The notes beneath the pieces are model-generated. The model was not told where the DNA came from and ran no database searches. It saw nothing but the letters and a program-made list of their open reading frames with translations. Source: Halomonas sp. CH40 (lineage in GTDB: Bacteria; Pseudomonadota; Gammaproteobacteria; Pseudomonadales; Halomonadaceae). From it: DNA of 64,000 bases. The stretch lies in contig CP112982.1 in NCBI GenBank assembly GCA_041875495.1, positions 992,001 to 1,056,000 of the forward strand, in the 5' to 3' direction. This document shows, in pieces, positions 45,237 through 53,742 of the stretch. A program made the translations under genes and the position numbers. Positions within the stretch are counted from its first letter, which is position 1, and every line of letters starts with the position of its first letter.

Positions 45237-46422
45237 CGGCCTCGGAGTGAGTGGCTCGGCCCCTCAGGGCGCGTAACCGAAGTGCCAGCAGCCCGAGGCC
45301 AGCGCTCATCAATATGACCAGGCCCGCCAGCAGCAGCGGGAAAGCCCCGGCGCCCAGCCAGTCAAGCAGGGGGCCGGTCAGCGAGGGCACCACCAGGGCG
45401 CCGCTGCCAGCGGCGGTGAAAATTGCCCCTGTGGTGCGTCCGCGCATTTCCATTACCTGGTTGCTCAGCGCGTAGAGGGTCGGGAAGAAGGCTGAAGCCG
45501 CCAGCCCGAACAGTAGGGCACCGATAGACAGCGGCACCCACAGCGCATGCAGCGCCCAGGCAGTAAGAAGCCCAAGCGCCGCACAGCCACACAGCACCCA
45601 CCAGGGCGAGACCACCCGCAGTAGCGGAATAGCTAACAGCCGCCCGGCAGACAGCGTCAGCCAGAACAGGGTGGCCAGAATAGCAGCGTCCTTGGCGGCC
45701 AGCCCCACCAGCACCCCGTAGGAGGTCACCCAGCCGGCGAAGGTGATCTCCATACCCACATAAAGTGCGAAAATCAGCATGAACAGCACTAGCAAAACAG
45801 TATCGCTGTGCTTGGGGATGGCAGGCAGTGTGTCACTATCAACAGGGGGCGTTTTGTGCGGGCTGGCAAAGCGCAGCAAAGGCAACAGAGTGAGCAGGGC
45901 AAGGGCACCGACGACCCAGAATGCCCAGTGAAACTGGCCGGTGAGGGAAAGCGCCGCTACCATGACAAGCGGGGTCAGCATATTGCCAAAGCTGAAGCAG
46001 AAGTGCAGGGCGCTGATATTCGGCCCGGCATCATCACGATGCAACCAGATCAGCAGGGTATTGCCGCCGGAATTCAGCGCCACCTCGGCAAATCCAAGTA
46101 CGCCAAACAGCCCCGCCAGGAGGATCAGCAGCGGGCTAAAAGGGGTAATCGCCAGCCCCGTCACCATGATGGCGCCCATGGCAAACAGCACCCTGTGGCC
46201 ATCAAAGCGGTCGAGCAGCAGGCCCGTTACAAAGGCACCGCTCATATTGCCCACCGCGCGGGCGGTAAACAGAATGGCAATCTGGCTCATGCTGGCGCCC
46301 ACGCTATCCGCCAGGTGCGGCAAGGCAGGGCCAAGCAGGCCGCCGGTCATGCCGATGGCAATAAACAGCGCAAAGTAACGCCAGGTCAAACGGCGGTGAT
46401 AGGCAGTGGCAAAGGGCAGCAT
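45208..46422 (-). CDS. Major facilitator superfamily transporter
   Basis: The product is an inner-membrane transporter of about 404 residues with 12 helices. The first half has RAVGNMSGAFVTGLLLDRFDGHRVL, the MFS loop 2-3 motif; the second half has SNQVMEMRGRTTGAIFTAAG. The best start is ATG 46422 (MLPFATAYHRRLTW); the frame continues to 46518 but the added residues look untranslated. It resembles fucose/glucose-type (FucP-like) and YfkF-type MFS proteins, but the substrate cannot be given. It overlaps the convergent symporter gene by 29 bp. Confidence 0.85.
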   Translation of the reverse strand: MLPFATAYHRRLTWRYFALFIAIGMTGGLLGPALPHLADSVGASMSQIAILFTARAVGNMSGAFVTGLLLDRFDGHRVLFAMGAIMVTGLAITPFSPLLILLAGLFGVLGFAEVALNSGGNTLLIWLHRDDAGPNISALHFCFSFGNMLTPLVMVAALSLTGQFHWAFWVVGALALLTLLPLLRFASPHKTPPVDSDTLPAIPKHSDTVLLVLFMLIFALYVGMEITFAGWVTSYGVLVGLAAKDAAILATLFWLTLSAGRLLAIPLLRVVSPWWVLCGCAALGLLTAWALHALWVPLSIGALLFGLAASAFFPTLYALSNQVMEMRGRTTGAIFTAAGSGALVVPSLTGPLLDWLGAGAFPLLLAGLVILMSAGLGLLALRLRALRGRATHSEAVKPLPRGEH

Positions 46423-46554
46423 GCAAAACTCGTCAGTAGCAGGAGAATACGTATCAATACAAAAAAGCCGCCTAGCTTGAAGCGCTCGGCGGCCTGCTGC
46501 AAGCCGCAATATCATCACGGCTTATCTCACGGGTAGGTTGAGGTGGTTGAACGG

Positions 46555-47055
46555 CTAGGTTAGCGGCGCCTGGTGTGCATCTTTGTGTGCCTGTTCATGT
46601 TCAAGCAGCCAGCGCTTGCATGCCAAACCACCGGAGTAGCCGGTCAGCTGGCCATTGGCGCCAATCACTCTATGGCAGGGCACAATAATCGGCAGCGGGT
46701 TGCGCCCGTTGGCCATGCCCACCGCACGGCTAGCGGTGGGCTTGCCAAGCGCGCTGGCGATAGCCCCATAGCTTGCGGTTTCGCCAAAGGGAATCTCCCG
46801 CAGCGCCGCCCATACCTGCTGCTGAAAAGGCGTGCCTTCAGCCGCCAAAGGGATATCAAACGCCTGGCGCTGGCCCTTAAAAAACGCCTCCAGCTGCTCC
46901 CAGCAGCGCTCAAGCAGCGGGTGAGATTCAACTGCGTTGAGCGCTGACCCTTCCTGATCAAAGTAAATCGACGTGATGCCCTCATCATGGCCCTCAAGGC
47001 GAATGACACCGAAGGGCGCAGGGGCAGTGAAGTATGCTGTATATAATGTTTTCAC
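46555..47055 (-). CDS. ogt: Methylated-DNA-[protein]-cysteine S-methyltransferase
   Basis: This suicide DNA-repair enzyme moves the methyl from O6-methylguanine to its own cysteine. The 166-residue protein has the N-terminal Methyltransf_1N-like part and the DNA-binding domain with TPFQQQVWAAL, ASYGAIASALG, the Arg finger region ASRAVGMANG, and the active-site PCHRVIG. Its size and lack of an Ada domain fit Ogt. GTG 47055 (VKTLYTAYFTAP) has AAGGAG 6 bases upstream and is preferred over the longer frame to 47112. Confidence 0.93.
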   Translation of the reverse strand: MKTLYTAYFTAPAPFGVIRLEGHDEGITSIYFDQEGSALNAVESHPLLERCWEQLEAFFKGQRQAFDIPLAAEGTPFQQQVWAALREIPFGETASYGAIASALGKPTASRAVGMANGRNPLPIIVPCHRVIGANGQLTGYSGGLACKRWLLEHEQAHKDAHQAPLT

Positions 47056-47192
47056 GAGGGCTCCTTCTGATAGGCTTTCAGGAGTATGACGAGTTTTCAA
47101 GCAACCCATCAATATTAAATTCTCCTACCCCGCTGGCACCGAGAACGAAATTTGCTATCTTCTCGCAGATTACGCACGCCTTCGAATAAAGA

Positions 47193-47287
47193 GAATAAAG
47201 AGGGTCAGATCCAAATTAACTGACTGGCTTTCATTAACTGTCAAGGAAAGTGCGGAATGATTAATTTGGATCTGACCCTTTTTATTC
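47193..47287. repeat. Long inverted repeat before the MDR gene
   Basis: AGGGTCAGATCCAAATTAA (47201-47219) is perfectly complementary to 47261-47279, and the match extends outward to about 47193 and 47287 with a mismatch. The loop is 41 bases. The GGGTCAGATCC string is typical of palindromic mobile repeats found in many proteobacteria. A T-run follows the right arm, so it may also stop transcription entering the MDR gene. Confidence 0.9.
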
Positions 47288-47299
47288 AGGAGCCTTTTA

Positions 47300-48481
47300 A
47301 TGACCCAGACCGCTACTTCTCCCAAGGTGCCCGTGACGTTGCCGGATACCATGGCCGCCATGGTGCTGACCGGCCACGGTGATATCGACAAGCTGGAATA
47401 TCGCCAGGATGTACCGGTGCCGACACCCAAGGCGGGGGAAGTGCTGGTGCAGGTGACCGCCACCGCCAAGAACAATACCGACCGCAAGGCCCGCGAAGGG
47501 CTTTATCCGACCAAGGACAAAGGCGATGTGACTTCCTTTGCCATGGGCGGCGAGCCAACCTTCACCTTTCCGCGCATTCAGGGCGCCGATATTGTCGGGC
47601 GCATTGCCGCGGTAGGAGAGGGCGTTGATGCTAGCCGGATAGGTGAGCGCGGCCTGCTGGATTTCAACCTCTACGCCGATGCTCGTCGGGATATCAACCT
47701 CACGCCGGATTACTACGGCCACGGTGCCGATGGCGGCTATGCCGAATACGTCGCCGTGCCAGCGGATCAGTTCCATCATATTCCCAATCCGGAACTGGCC
47801 GATGCGGAGCTGGCCAGTATGGGCATGTGCTCCTACCAGACGGCGTATCACATGATGACCTCGGCCAATGTTAGCCGTGGGGAACGGGTGCTGGTTACAG
47901 GCGCCAGCGGCGGCGTAGGCACAGCGCTGATTCAGCTGTGCCGCATTATCGGCGCCATTCCCTACGCGGTCAGCCAGCTGGACAAGGCTGATGCGCTGAA
48001 AGCCATGGGCGCAGAAGACGTCATCGACCGCGGCGACCTGCCCACCTTTGTTGAGCGCGTACTGGTAGCGACTGGCGGCGCGCCGATTGATGCGGTGATG
48101 GATCTGGTTGGCGGTGATATGACCAACCTTTTCATCGACACCATGATCAATGACATGCAGGCGCGGAAAAGCTACCCACGGCTGTCGATTGCTGGCGCCA
48201 GTGGCGGTAATCTCAGCGAAATGATGTGGACCCGCATCTACCTGTATCAGGTACAGATCTTCGGCGTCTCCCACGGCACCCGCGAAGAAGCCGAGCAGCT
48301 GATGGCCTGGATTCGCAGCGGCGACCTCAAGCCCGTTCTGCATGCGGCTTTCAGACTTTCTGAGCTGCACGACGCCGAGCGTTACTTCGTCAACCGTGAC
48401 AGCAACTACCTGGGAAAGATCGTTATCGTCCCCGATAGCCAGTGGCACACCCACGGCGCCCCCTTCAGCCTGAACGGCTGA
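47300..48481 (+). CDS. Zinc-type alcohol dehydrogenase-like / quinone oxidoreductase (MDR)
   Basis: The 393-residue protein is a medium-chain dehydrogenase/reductase. The N-terminal GroES-like domain (PTPKAGEVLVQVTATAKNNTD) is followed by a Rossmann domain with nucleotide motif VTGASGGVGTALIQL (GxGGVG type), a mark of NADPH-using enoyl or quinone reductases. It has no recognisable structural zinc Cys cluster. RBS AGGAG sits 8 bases upstream, at the edge of the long inverted repeat. The next gene, a proline-racemase-family enzyme, follows after 17 bp, so the two are likely co-transcribed and may act on one substrate. Confidence 0.88.
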   Translation: MTQTATSPKVPVTLPDTMAAMVLTGHGDIDKLEYRQDVPVPTPKAGEVLVQVTATAKNNTDRKAREGLYPTKDKGDVTSFAMGGEPTFTFPRIQGADIVGRIAAVGEGVDASRIGERGLLDFNLYADARRDINLTPDYYGHGADGGYAEYVAVPADQFHHIPNPELADAELASMGMCSYQTAYHMMTSANVSRGERVLVTGASGGVGTALIQLCRIIGAIPYAVSQLDKADALKAMGAEDVIDRGDLPTFVERVLVATGGAPIDAVMDLVGGDMTNLFIDTMINDMQARKSYPRLSIAGASGGNLSEMMWTRIYLYQVQIFGVSHGTREEAEQLMAWIRSGDLKPVLHAAFRLSELHDAERYFVNRDSNYLGKIVIVPDSQWHTHGAPFSLNG

Positions 48482-48498
48482 GCCAGGAGAACAACAGC

Positions 48499-49533
48499 AT
48501 GAAAACACGTCATAGCATCCAGCTAATGGATACCCATGCGGGTGGGGATGTCAGCCGTATCGTTACCGGCGGGATTGACCCGCTACTCGGCAAGACAGTG
48601 CGCGAGAAGATGGAATACCTGCGCGACAACGCCGATGGCCTGCGCGAACTGCTACTGTTTGAACCCTACGGCATTCCCGAAATGTCGGTGGACCTGATTG
48701 TGCCCGCCACCGACCCCCAGGCCGCCGCGGGCTATATCATCATGGAAGTAATGGGCTACCCGATCTACTCCGGCTCCAACACCTTGTGCACCGCCACGGC
48801 CGTACTCGAAGCCGGTATTGTTGAAAAGCGCGAAGGCGTGCAGCATTTCAAGCTTGAAGCGCCAGCCGGTCTGGTCAACATTGAAGCTACGGTCAAGGAC
48901 GGCGTCGTTGAAGCGATTACCTGTGAAGGCCTGCCCAGCTACATCGATACCTACCGCGCCTCTATCCATGTGCCCGATATCGGTGACGTCACCTACTCCA
49001 TTGCCTACAGCGGCGGCTTCTATGCCCTGGTGGATGCAGGGCAGCTCGGCTTCAAGCTGGTGCGTGAAGAAGAGCGCGCCCTGGCGGAATGTGCTTACAA
49101 GATTGTCGAAGCCATCAAGGCGGAGCGCGGTTTCTCCCACTACACCCTGGGCGATGTCGGGCCGCTGCCGTTTTTGCACTTTATGGGGCCGGAAGAGCAG
49201 GTGGCGGATGGCTATATCCGCTCGCGTTCCACCACCTATGTACACCCGGGCGTGATCTGCCGCAGCACCACCGGCACCGGCACATCAGCGCGGCTGGCGC
49301 TGATGAACCATGAAGGGCGCCTGAATATCGGCGACAAGCTGGAAACCGTCTCGCTGCGGGAAACCGGCTTTATCGGCACCGCCACCGGTTGGCACCAGCA
49401 AGGCACCTTCCAGGTGGTCGAAAACACGATTACTGGGCGCAGCTATGTACTCGCCAACTCGGAAATCGTCATCAACTGCGACGACCCCATGGTCAACTGC
49501 GGCAAACTCCACCACCTCCTCACTGATCGTTAG
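48499..49533 (+). CDS. Proline racemase superfamily protein with both catalytic Cys replaced
   Basis: The 344-residue protein has the proline-racemase fold (MDTHAGGDVSRIVTGG, EPYGIPEMSVDLIVPATD, STTGTGTSARLA). In true racemases and 4-hydroxyproline epimerases the two catalytic residues are Cys in MCGHGT and SPCGTGT. Here they are Ser91 (YSGSNTLC) and Thr258 (RSTTGTGT). The neighbouring His is also Ser93. A trans-3-hydroxyproline dehydratase keeps at least one Cys, so neither standard activity is predicted. AGCCAGGAG precedes the ATG. It pairs with the MDR reductase upstream. Confidence 0.9.
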   Translation: MKTRHSIQLMDTHAGGDVSRIVTGGIDPLLGKTVREKMEYLRDNADGLRELLLFEPYGIPEMSVDLIVPATDPQAAAGYIIMEVMGYPIYSGSNTLCTATAVLEAGIVEKREGVQHFKLEAPAGLVNIEATVKDGVVEAITCEGLPSYIDTYRASIHVPDIGDVTYSIAYSGGFYALVDAGQLGFKLVREEERALAECAYKIVEAIKAERGFSHYTLGDVGPLPFLHFMGPEEQVADGYIRSRSTTYVHPGVICRSTTGTGTSARLALMNHEGRLNIGDKLETVSLRETGFIGTATGWHQQGTFQVVENTITGRSYVLANSEIVINCDDPMVNCGKLHHLLTDR

Positions 49534-49554
49534 ATTTTTTAACCACGTTTTTTA

Positions 49555-49634
49555 GCCACGGATGTACACGGATAACCACGGATAAGGTCAAAACCAAAAA
49601 GGTTTTATCCGTGGAAATCCGTGTTATTCGTGGC
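49555..49634. repeat. Palindromic CACGGA element, copy R2
   Basis: GCCACGGATGTACACGGATA and CCACGGATAA are mirrored by TTATCCGTGG and ATCCGTGTTATTCGTGGC. This is the 'GGATA' subtype, shared with R6. It lies directly before the broken DUF4351 copy and supplies the DNA that replaced its start. Confidence 0.85.
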
Positions 49635-49653
49635 GGTTTTGTTATTCCTCACG

Positions 49654-50216
49654 CCGCCGTGCCGATCACGATAGCCCGTGGAAGATGGCGTTGGAGTCAT
49701 ATTTTCAAGAGTTTCTGGACCTGCTGTTCCCCGCCATTAATGAACAGGTGGACTGGTCACAAGGTTACAGTTTCCTTGATAAGGAGCTTCAGCAGATTAC
49801 GTCGGATGCAGACAGTGGAAGACGCCACGCGCAAAGATGTCAAGGTTGCCCTGATTCGGCTGCTGTATGAGCGGGGCTACAGCCGAGAACAGATAGTGCG
49901 GTTGTTCAATATCATCGACTGGATGCTGCAGCTACCCAGAGCACTGGAACCCGAATTTGTCCAGGCGGTCTACGCCATACAGGAGGAAAAGCAAATGCCT
50001 TATGTGAACACAATTGAGCGCCTGGGTATCGAGAAAGGCGAAAAGTTGGGTATTGAGAAAGGCCGACAAGAAGCCGAACAACGCGCTCTGGAAAGCAAGC
50101 GCAATGCTGCCCGTAAGTTAATTGCCTTGACTGAGATGAGCGACCAGCTTATTGCGGAGATTGAAGAGCTTCCGGTTGAGGAAGTCGAAAGGCTGCGCGC
50201 CGAAACGCGACATTGA
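49654..50216 (+). pseudogene. Broken copy of a DUF4351/Rpn-type PD-(D/E)XK gene
   Basis: The sequence is nearly identical to the intact gene at 53898-54890 but lacks the first 19 bases with the start codon and has lost 362 bp at CGCCACGCG (49823-49831). In the intact gene that 9-mer occurs at both ends of the lost segment, so deletion between short direct repeats is the clear cause. It removes the nuclease core (IKVY...HVEVQ) and shifts the frame. The tail (TRKDVKVALIRLLYERGYSREQI to the end) stays open. It has one IEKGEKLG unit rather than three. Confidence 0.9.
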
Positions 50217-50246
50217 AACTTTTTACGTCGCTACGAAAGGTCATTA

Positions 50247-50342
50247 GCACGGACGCTCACGGACGGCACGGACAAACCCCTTCCGTTTTTTATGAGCAGT
50301 TTGGTTTTGGCCTTGTCCGTGTTTTCCGTGAGGGTCCGTGGC
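50247..50342. repeat. Palindromic CACGGA element, copy R3
   Basis: Arms GCACGGACGCTCACGGAC and GTCCGTG...GTCCGTGGC enclose an AT-rich loop with GTTTGGTTTTGGCC. It starts 30 bp after the end of the broken DUF4351 copy and ends a few bases from the stop of the disrupted Rpn gene. R5 has the same spacing after the intact copy. Confidence 0.9.
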
Positions 50343-50348
50343 CATTTT

Positions 50349-50784
50349 TTACTCACCATGCCGCCTAAGCGCTTTAACATCTGCTTCGCTGAGTCCTGAA
50401 GCAGTCGCGATCTGAGCATCAGTCAGCAGCCCCATATCAATCAGGTTTAGCGCCACTGCTTCACGCCCTTGCTCCAGCCCTTGCTCCAGCCCTTGCTTCA
50501 AGCCTTCTTGCCTGGCGTCACTCAACAACGAGACTTCATCATGTAGGGCGCGTTCGCGAACAAAGGCAAGGCGACGGGTTTCTTCATCGGCACTTAGCTC
50601 CCGGATACGGTTCATCGCCCGTTTAACCGGTTCATGCGATACATTGGCCATGGTGAGTTCCTCCTGCCAGTGTTTGAAGAAAATGATCCAGGCGCCGAGA
50701 GGGCCTTTTGACAAACCCAAACGATCTGCCTTATTTAATTCGATCAGATTCATCTGCAGCGTGTTCCCGAGAGTGACCTCAGGC
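50349..50784 (-). pseudogene. 3' part of an Rpn-family nuclease gene split by an IS10-like element
   Basis: The fragment encodes the last half of the Rpn-type protein, from EVTLGNTLQMNLIELNK to the end (SGLSEADVKALRRHGE), nearly identical to the intact gene at 52792-53685. It is cut at the 9-bp target site of the IS and its first half continues at 52117 on the other side. It has two tandem GLEQ units fewer than the intact copy. Confidence 0.92.
50776..50784. repeat. Left target-site duplication of the IS10-like element
   Basis: ACCTCAGGC is repeated at 52117-52125 and occurs once in the uninterrupted Rpn copy. Nine bp is the duplication length of IS10. Confidence 0.9.
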
Positions 50785-52116
50785 CTGAGGGATCCCCACA
50801 AATATTTCAATAAAATCAGCAGGTAATGTTGAAGGAGCCTGCATGAGTCGGCATGTTGTTAATCGCCAAACAAACAATATGCCTAAGGAGACCCATGCAG
50901 GCCCCACGATTCTTACACAATTGGCTCACATCAGCACTCCCCTCAATACATGCCAAACGTCTTCAAGCACTTCTGGATACGGTGGGTGCCTTGCTGACGG
51001 ATCGTCGATTGGGGTTAACAGCGCTCGGGCGTGCTTTGCCAGGGCCGGTAGCGCCTCGGCATACCATTAAGCGCGTCGACCGGCTATTGGGCAACCACCA
51101 TTTGCACGAGGAGCGCCCCTTGTTTTATTGGCTGGTGGCTAATGTGTTGATCGGTCATATGACACGTCCCCTGATTCTGGTCGATTGGTCGCCTATCGAT
51201 CATTATGGGCAGCAATTTTTGCTGCGTGCTGCTATCCCCTTTGCCGGGCGCTCATTGCCGATCTTTGAAAAGGTTCATCACAAAAATGGATGTGCGTATT
51301 GCGAAGCGTATCTATTAGAAGCCATTGCCCGCCTGTTGCCTGAAGGGGCAACGCCTGTGCTGGTGACCGATGCCGGTTTTCGTAACCCGTGGTTTCGCGC
51401 TGTAGAGAAGCGTGGCTGGTATTACGTCGGGCGTGTACGTAGCCCCACCCATTATCAGGCATCCGGTGCAGCGTGGCAGGCGGTCAGTTCATTGTTTCAG
51501 CAAGCCACCTCGGTACCCAGTGCCCTTGGAGAAGTTCAGATAGCGCGCAGCAACCCACTGACGACTCAGATGGTGCTCTATCACCAATCGCCCAAGGGGC
51601 GTAAAGATCGTAACAAGCGTGGACAGGCCTCTCAGGACAGTGCGAGCAGAGCCATCGCCCGCCGTCAGGAAGAACCCTGGGTATTGGTCACTAATCTGCC
51701 GAAGCGCTCGACACAGGCGAAAAAAGTGGTCGCCATCTACCGGCAACGAATGCAGATCGAAGAAGGTTTTCGCGACGTCAAAAGCCCCCTTTTTGGGCTG
51801 GGCTTTGGTATGCATCAATCGCGTCAGGGCAGGCGTATCGAGATCCTGCTGCTGATCGCGATGTTGGCCAATATGGCGATGATGGTCGCTGGCCTGGGCG
51901 TGAAAACCAGAGGGCAGCAGAAACACTACCAGAGCAACAGTATCAATCATCGCAATGTTTTATCGGTATGGCGCCTTGGGCTGGAATGGCTGCGTCGACA
52001 ACCTTCCGGCGCTGTGCCCTGGCCTTGCTGGACATCGCTGAAGGCCAGCCTGAGAGAAGAAGCCCACGATCAGGCATTATGCGACGCATAGCGCCAAATC
52101 CGTGGGGATTCTTCAG
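50785..52116 (+). mobile_element. IS10-like insertion sequence (IS4 family), 1,332 bp
   Basis: The left end CTGAGGGATCCCCACAAAT matches the right end CTGAAGAATCCCCAC (read inwards) in 13 of the first 15 bases and resembles the known IS10 end CTGAGAGATCCCC. The size, 1,332 bp, is that of IS10. A 9-bp direct repeat (ACCTCAGGC) flanks it, and the reading frame of the Rpn gene is restored if the element and one copy of the repeat are removed. The insertion looks recent because the ends, duplication and transposase are intact. Confidence 0.95.
50895..52091 (+). CDS. IS10-like (IS4-family) transposase
   Basis: The 398-residue DDE transposase resembles IS10 transposase throughout: RLLGNHHLHEERP, LILVDWSPID (first Asp), PVLVTDAGFRNPWF (second Asp), EPWVLVTNLP, and YRQRMQIEEGFRDVKSP with the catalytic Glu of the YREK-type region. 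ATG 50895 (MQAPRFLHNWL) has AAGGAG 6 bases upstream; an upstream TTG start is unlikely. The frame is intact, so the element may still be active. Confidence 0.95.
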   Translation: MQAPRFLHNWLTSALPSIHAKRLQALLDTVGALLTDRRLGLTALGRALPGPVAPRHTIKRVDRLLGNHHLHEERPLFYWLVANVLIGHMTRPLILVDWSPIDHYGQQFLLRAAIPFAGRSLPIFEKVHHKNGCAYCEAYLLEAIARLLPEGATPVLVTDAGFRNPWFRAVEKRGWYYVGRVRSPTHYQASGAAWQAVSSLFQQATSVPSALGEVQIARSNPLTTQMVLYHQSPKGRKDRNKRGQASQDSASRAIARRQEEPWVLVTNLPKRSTQAKKVVAIYRQRMQIEEGFRDVKSPLFGLGFGMHQSRQGRRIEILLLIAMLANMAMMVAGLGVKTRGQQKHYQSNSINHRNVLSVWRLGLEWLRRQPSGAVPWPCWTSLKASLREEAHDQALCDA

Positions 52117-52562
52117 ACCTCAGGCTGGTATTCATCACGCATTTCAAACCGCCAAGTAGCTTGCGCTTGCTCTCTTTCATTCGCGGTAAACAAATCAAAA
52201 TCGAGGAGATGCAAACCCACGGAAGCACGCAGATCCTGATAATTCTCACCGGTGCTCAACTGCCGGCTCAAGGTGCGAGCCAGATAAAATAAGCCGCGTT
52301 TATGCCAAGCATTATATCGTCGCACCTGTACCTCTACATTATAGCAGTCGCCCGCATTATCACGCGCCAGCACATCGAGGATAATGTATTTCCCTGTCAG
52401 TTCGACCGGTTCAATGTTGGGGTTAATAATTTCGACGGAAACAATATCCGGCAGATCAGGGCGTAAATCATTAATCAGATCAACTAATAACGCGGGAGCC
52501 TCAGCAAACAAACGCTTGAAGACATAATCATTGGTAGGGTCCAGTAATTCGTTCATACGCAT
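52117..52562 (-). pseudogene. 5' part of the Rpn-family gene split by the IS10-like element
   Basis: From ATG 52562 (MRMNELLDPTNDYVFKRLF) the fragment encodes the PD-(D/E)XK core (GKYIILDVLARD, CYNVEVQVRR) up to EYQPEV, where the IS interrupts it. AAAGG lies 5 bases upstream. The upstream DNA is the same as that of the intact copy at 53685, including the adjoining CATTCCCG repeat, which shows that the pair arose by duplication with flanks. Confidence 0.92.
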
Positions 52563-52620
52563 CCATGCCTTTATAGTTTTCACTAATATTATCACAATAC
52601 CGTAGGATAACGGCACCAAA

Positions 52621-52680
52621 CCGTCATTCCCGAACACCCCCAGTACCCGTCATTCCCGAGGGGTAATCGGGAATCCACTT
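52621..52680. repeat. CATTCCCG repeat, copy 2
   Basis: CGTCATTCCCGAACACCCCC and CGTCATTCCCGAGGGG...CGGGAATCCACTT match the repeats at 42.93 kb and 53.74 kb. It lies upstream of the split Rpn gene, as copy 3 does for the intact one. Confidence 0.8.
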
Positions 52681-52696
52681 CAAAAAAGGCCAGTTA

Positions 52697-52792
52697 GCCA
52701 CGGACTCTCACGGACGCCACGGACAAACCCCTTTCGTTTTTACTGATAGTTTGGTTTTGACCTTGTCCGTGTTATCCGTGAGGGTCCGTGGC
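52697..52792. repeat. Palindromic CACGGA element, copy R4
   Basis: Arms GCCACGGACTCTCACGGAC and GTCCGTG...GAGGGTCCGTGGC enclose the loop with TTTGGTTTTGACC. Its end touches the stop codon of the intact Rpn gene, so it may form the 3' end of that transcript. Confidence 0.9.
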
Positions 52793-53685
52793 TATTCACG
52801 CCGCCGCAGCGCTTTAACATCTGCTTCGCTGAGCCCTGAAGCAGTCGCGATCTGAGCATCAGTCAGCAGCCCCATATCAATCAGGTTTAGCGCCACTGCT
52901 TCACGCCCTTGCTCCAGCCCTTGCTCCAGCCCTTGTTCCAGTCCTTGCTCCAGCCCTTGCTTCAAGCCTTCTTGCCTGGCGTCACTCAACAACGAGACTT
53001 CATCATGTAGGGCGCGTTCGCGAACAAAGGCAAGGCGACGGGTTTCTTCATCGGCACTTAGCTCCCGGATACGGTTCATCGCCCGTTTAACCGGTTCATG
53101 CGATACATTGGCCATGGTGAGTTCCTCCTGCCAGTGTTTGAAGAAAATGATCCAGGCGCCGAGAGGGCCTTTTGACAAACCCAGGCGATCTGCCTTATTC
53201 AATTCGATCAGGTTCATCTGCAGCGTGTTCCCAAGCGTGACCTCAGGCTGGTTTTCATCACGCATTTCAAACCGCCAAGTAGCCTGCGCTTGCTCTCTTT
53301 CATTCGCGGTAAACAAATCAAAATCGAGAAGATGCAAACCCACGGAAGCACGCAGATCCTGATAATTCTCACCGGTGCTCAACTGCCGGCTCAAGGTGCG
53401 AGCCAGATAAAATAAGCCGCGTTTGTGCCAAGCGTTATATCGTCGCACCTGTACCTCTACATTATAGCAGTCCCCCGCATTATCACGCGCCAGCACATCG
53501 AGGATAATGTATTTCCCTGTCAGTTCGACCGGTTCAATGTTGGGGTTAATAATTTCGACGGAAACAATATCCGGCAGATCAGGGCGTAAATCGTTAATCA
53601 GATCAACTAATAACGCGGGAGCCTCAGCAAACAAACGCTTGAAGACATAATCATTGGTAGGGTCCAGTAATTCGTTCATACGCAT
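52792..53685 (-). CDS. Rpn-family recombination-promoting nuclease / putative transposase
   Basis: The 297-residue protein belongs to the PDDEXK_2/Rpn group. The PD-(D/E)XK core is visible as GKYIILDVLARD followed by CYNVEVQVRR. E. coli RpnA-type proteins of this group are DNA endonucleases that promote RecA-independent recombination. The C-terminal part has the 4-residue tandem GLKQGLEQGLEQGLEQGLEQ. I chose ATG 53685 (MRMNELLDPTND), which has AAAGG upstream; the frame runs on to 53742. It is the intact version of the split copy at 50.3-52.6 kb, and is divergent from the DUF4351 gene. Confidence 0.88.
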   Translation of the reverse strand: MRMNELLDPTNDYVFKRLFAEAPALLVDLINDLRPDLPDIVSVEIINPNIEPVELTGKYIILDVLARDNAGDCYNVEVQVRRYNAWHKRGLFYLARTLSRQLSTGENYQDLRASVGLHLLDFDLFTANEREQAQATWRFEMRDENQPEVTLGNTLQMNLIELNKADRLGLSKGPLGAWIIFFKHWQEELTMANVSHEPVKRAMNRIRELSADEETRRLAFVRERALHDEVSLLSDARQEGLKQGLEQGLEQGLEQGLEQGREAVALNLIDMGLLTDAQIATASGLSEADVKALRRRE

Positions 53686-53742
53686 CCATGCCTTTATAGT
53701 TTTCACTAATATTATCACAATACCGTAGGATAACGGCACCAA

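Noticed and set aside
47297..48508. A 403-residue minus-strand open frame
   Set aside because: It is antisense to the MDR gene, whose domains and ribosome-binding site are clear. Long antisense frames are common in GC-rich DNA.
49611..50216. A 201-residue open frame as an intact gene
   Set aside because: Its first third is a different frame of the DUF4351 N-terminus joined to the correct C-terminus by the 362-bp deletion, so it is a remnant.
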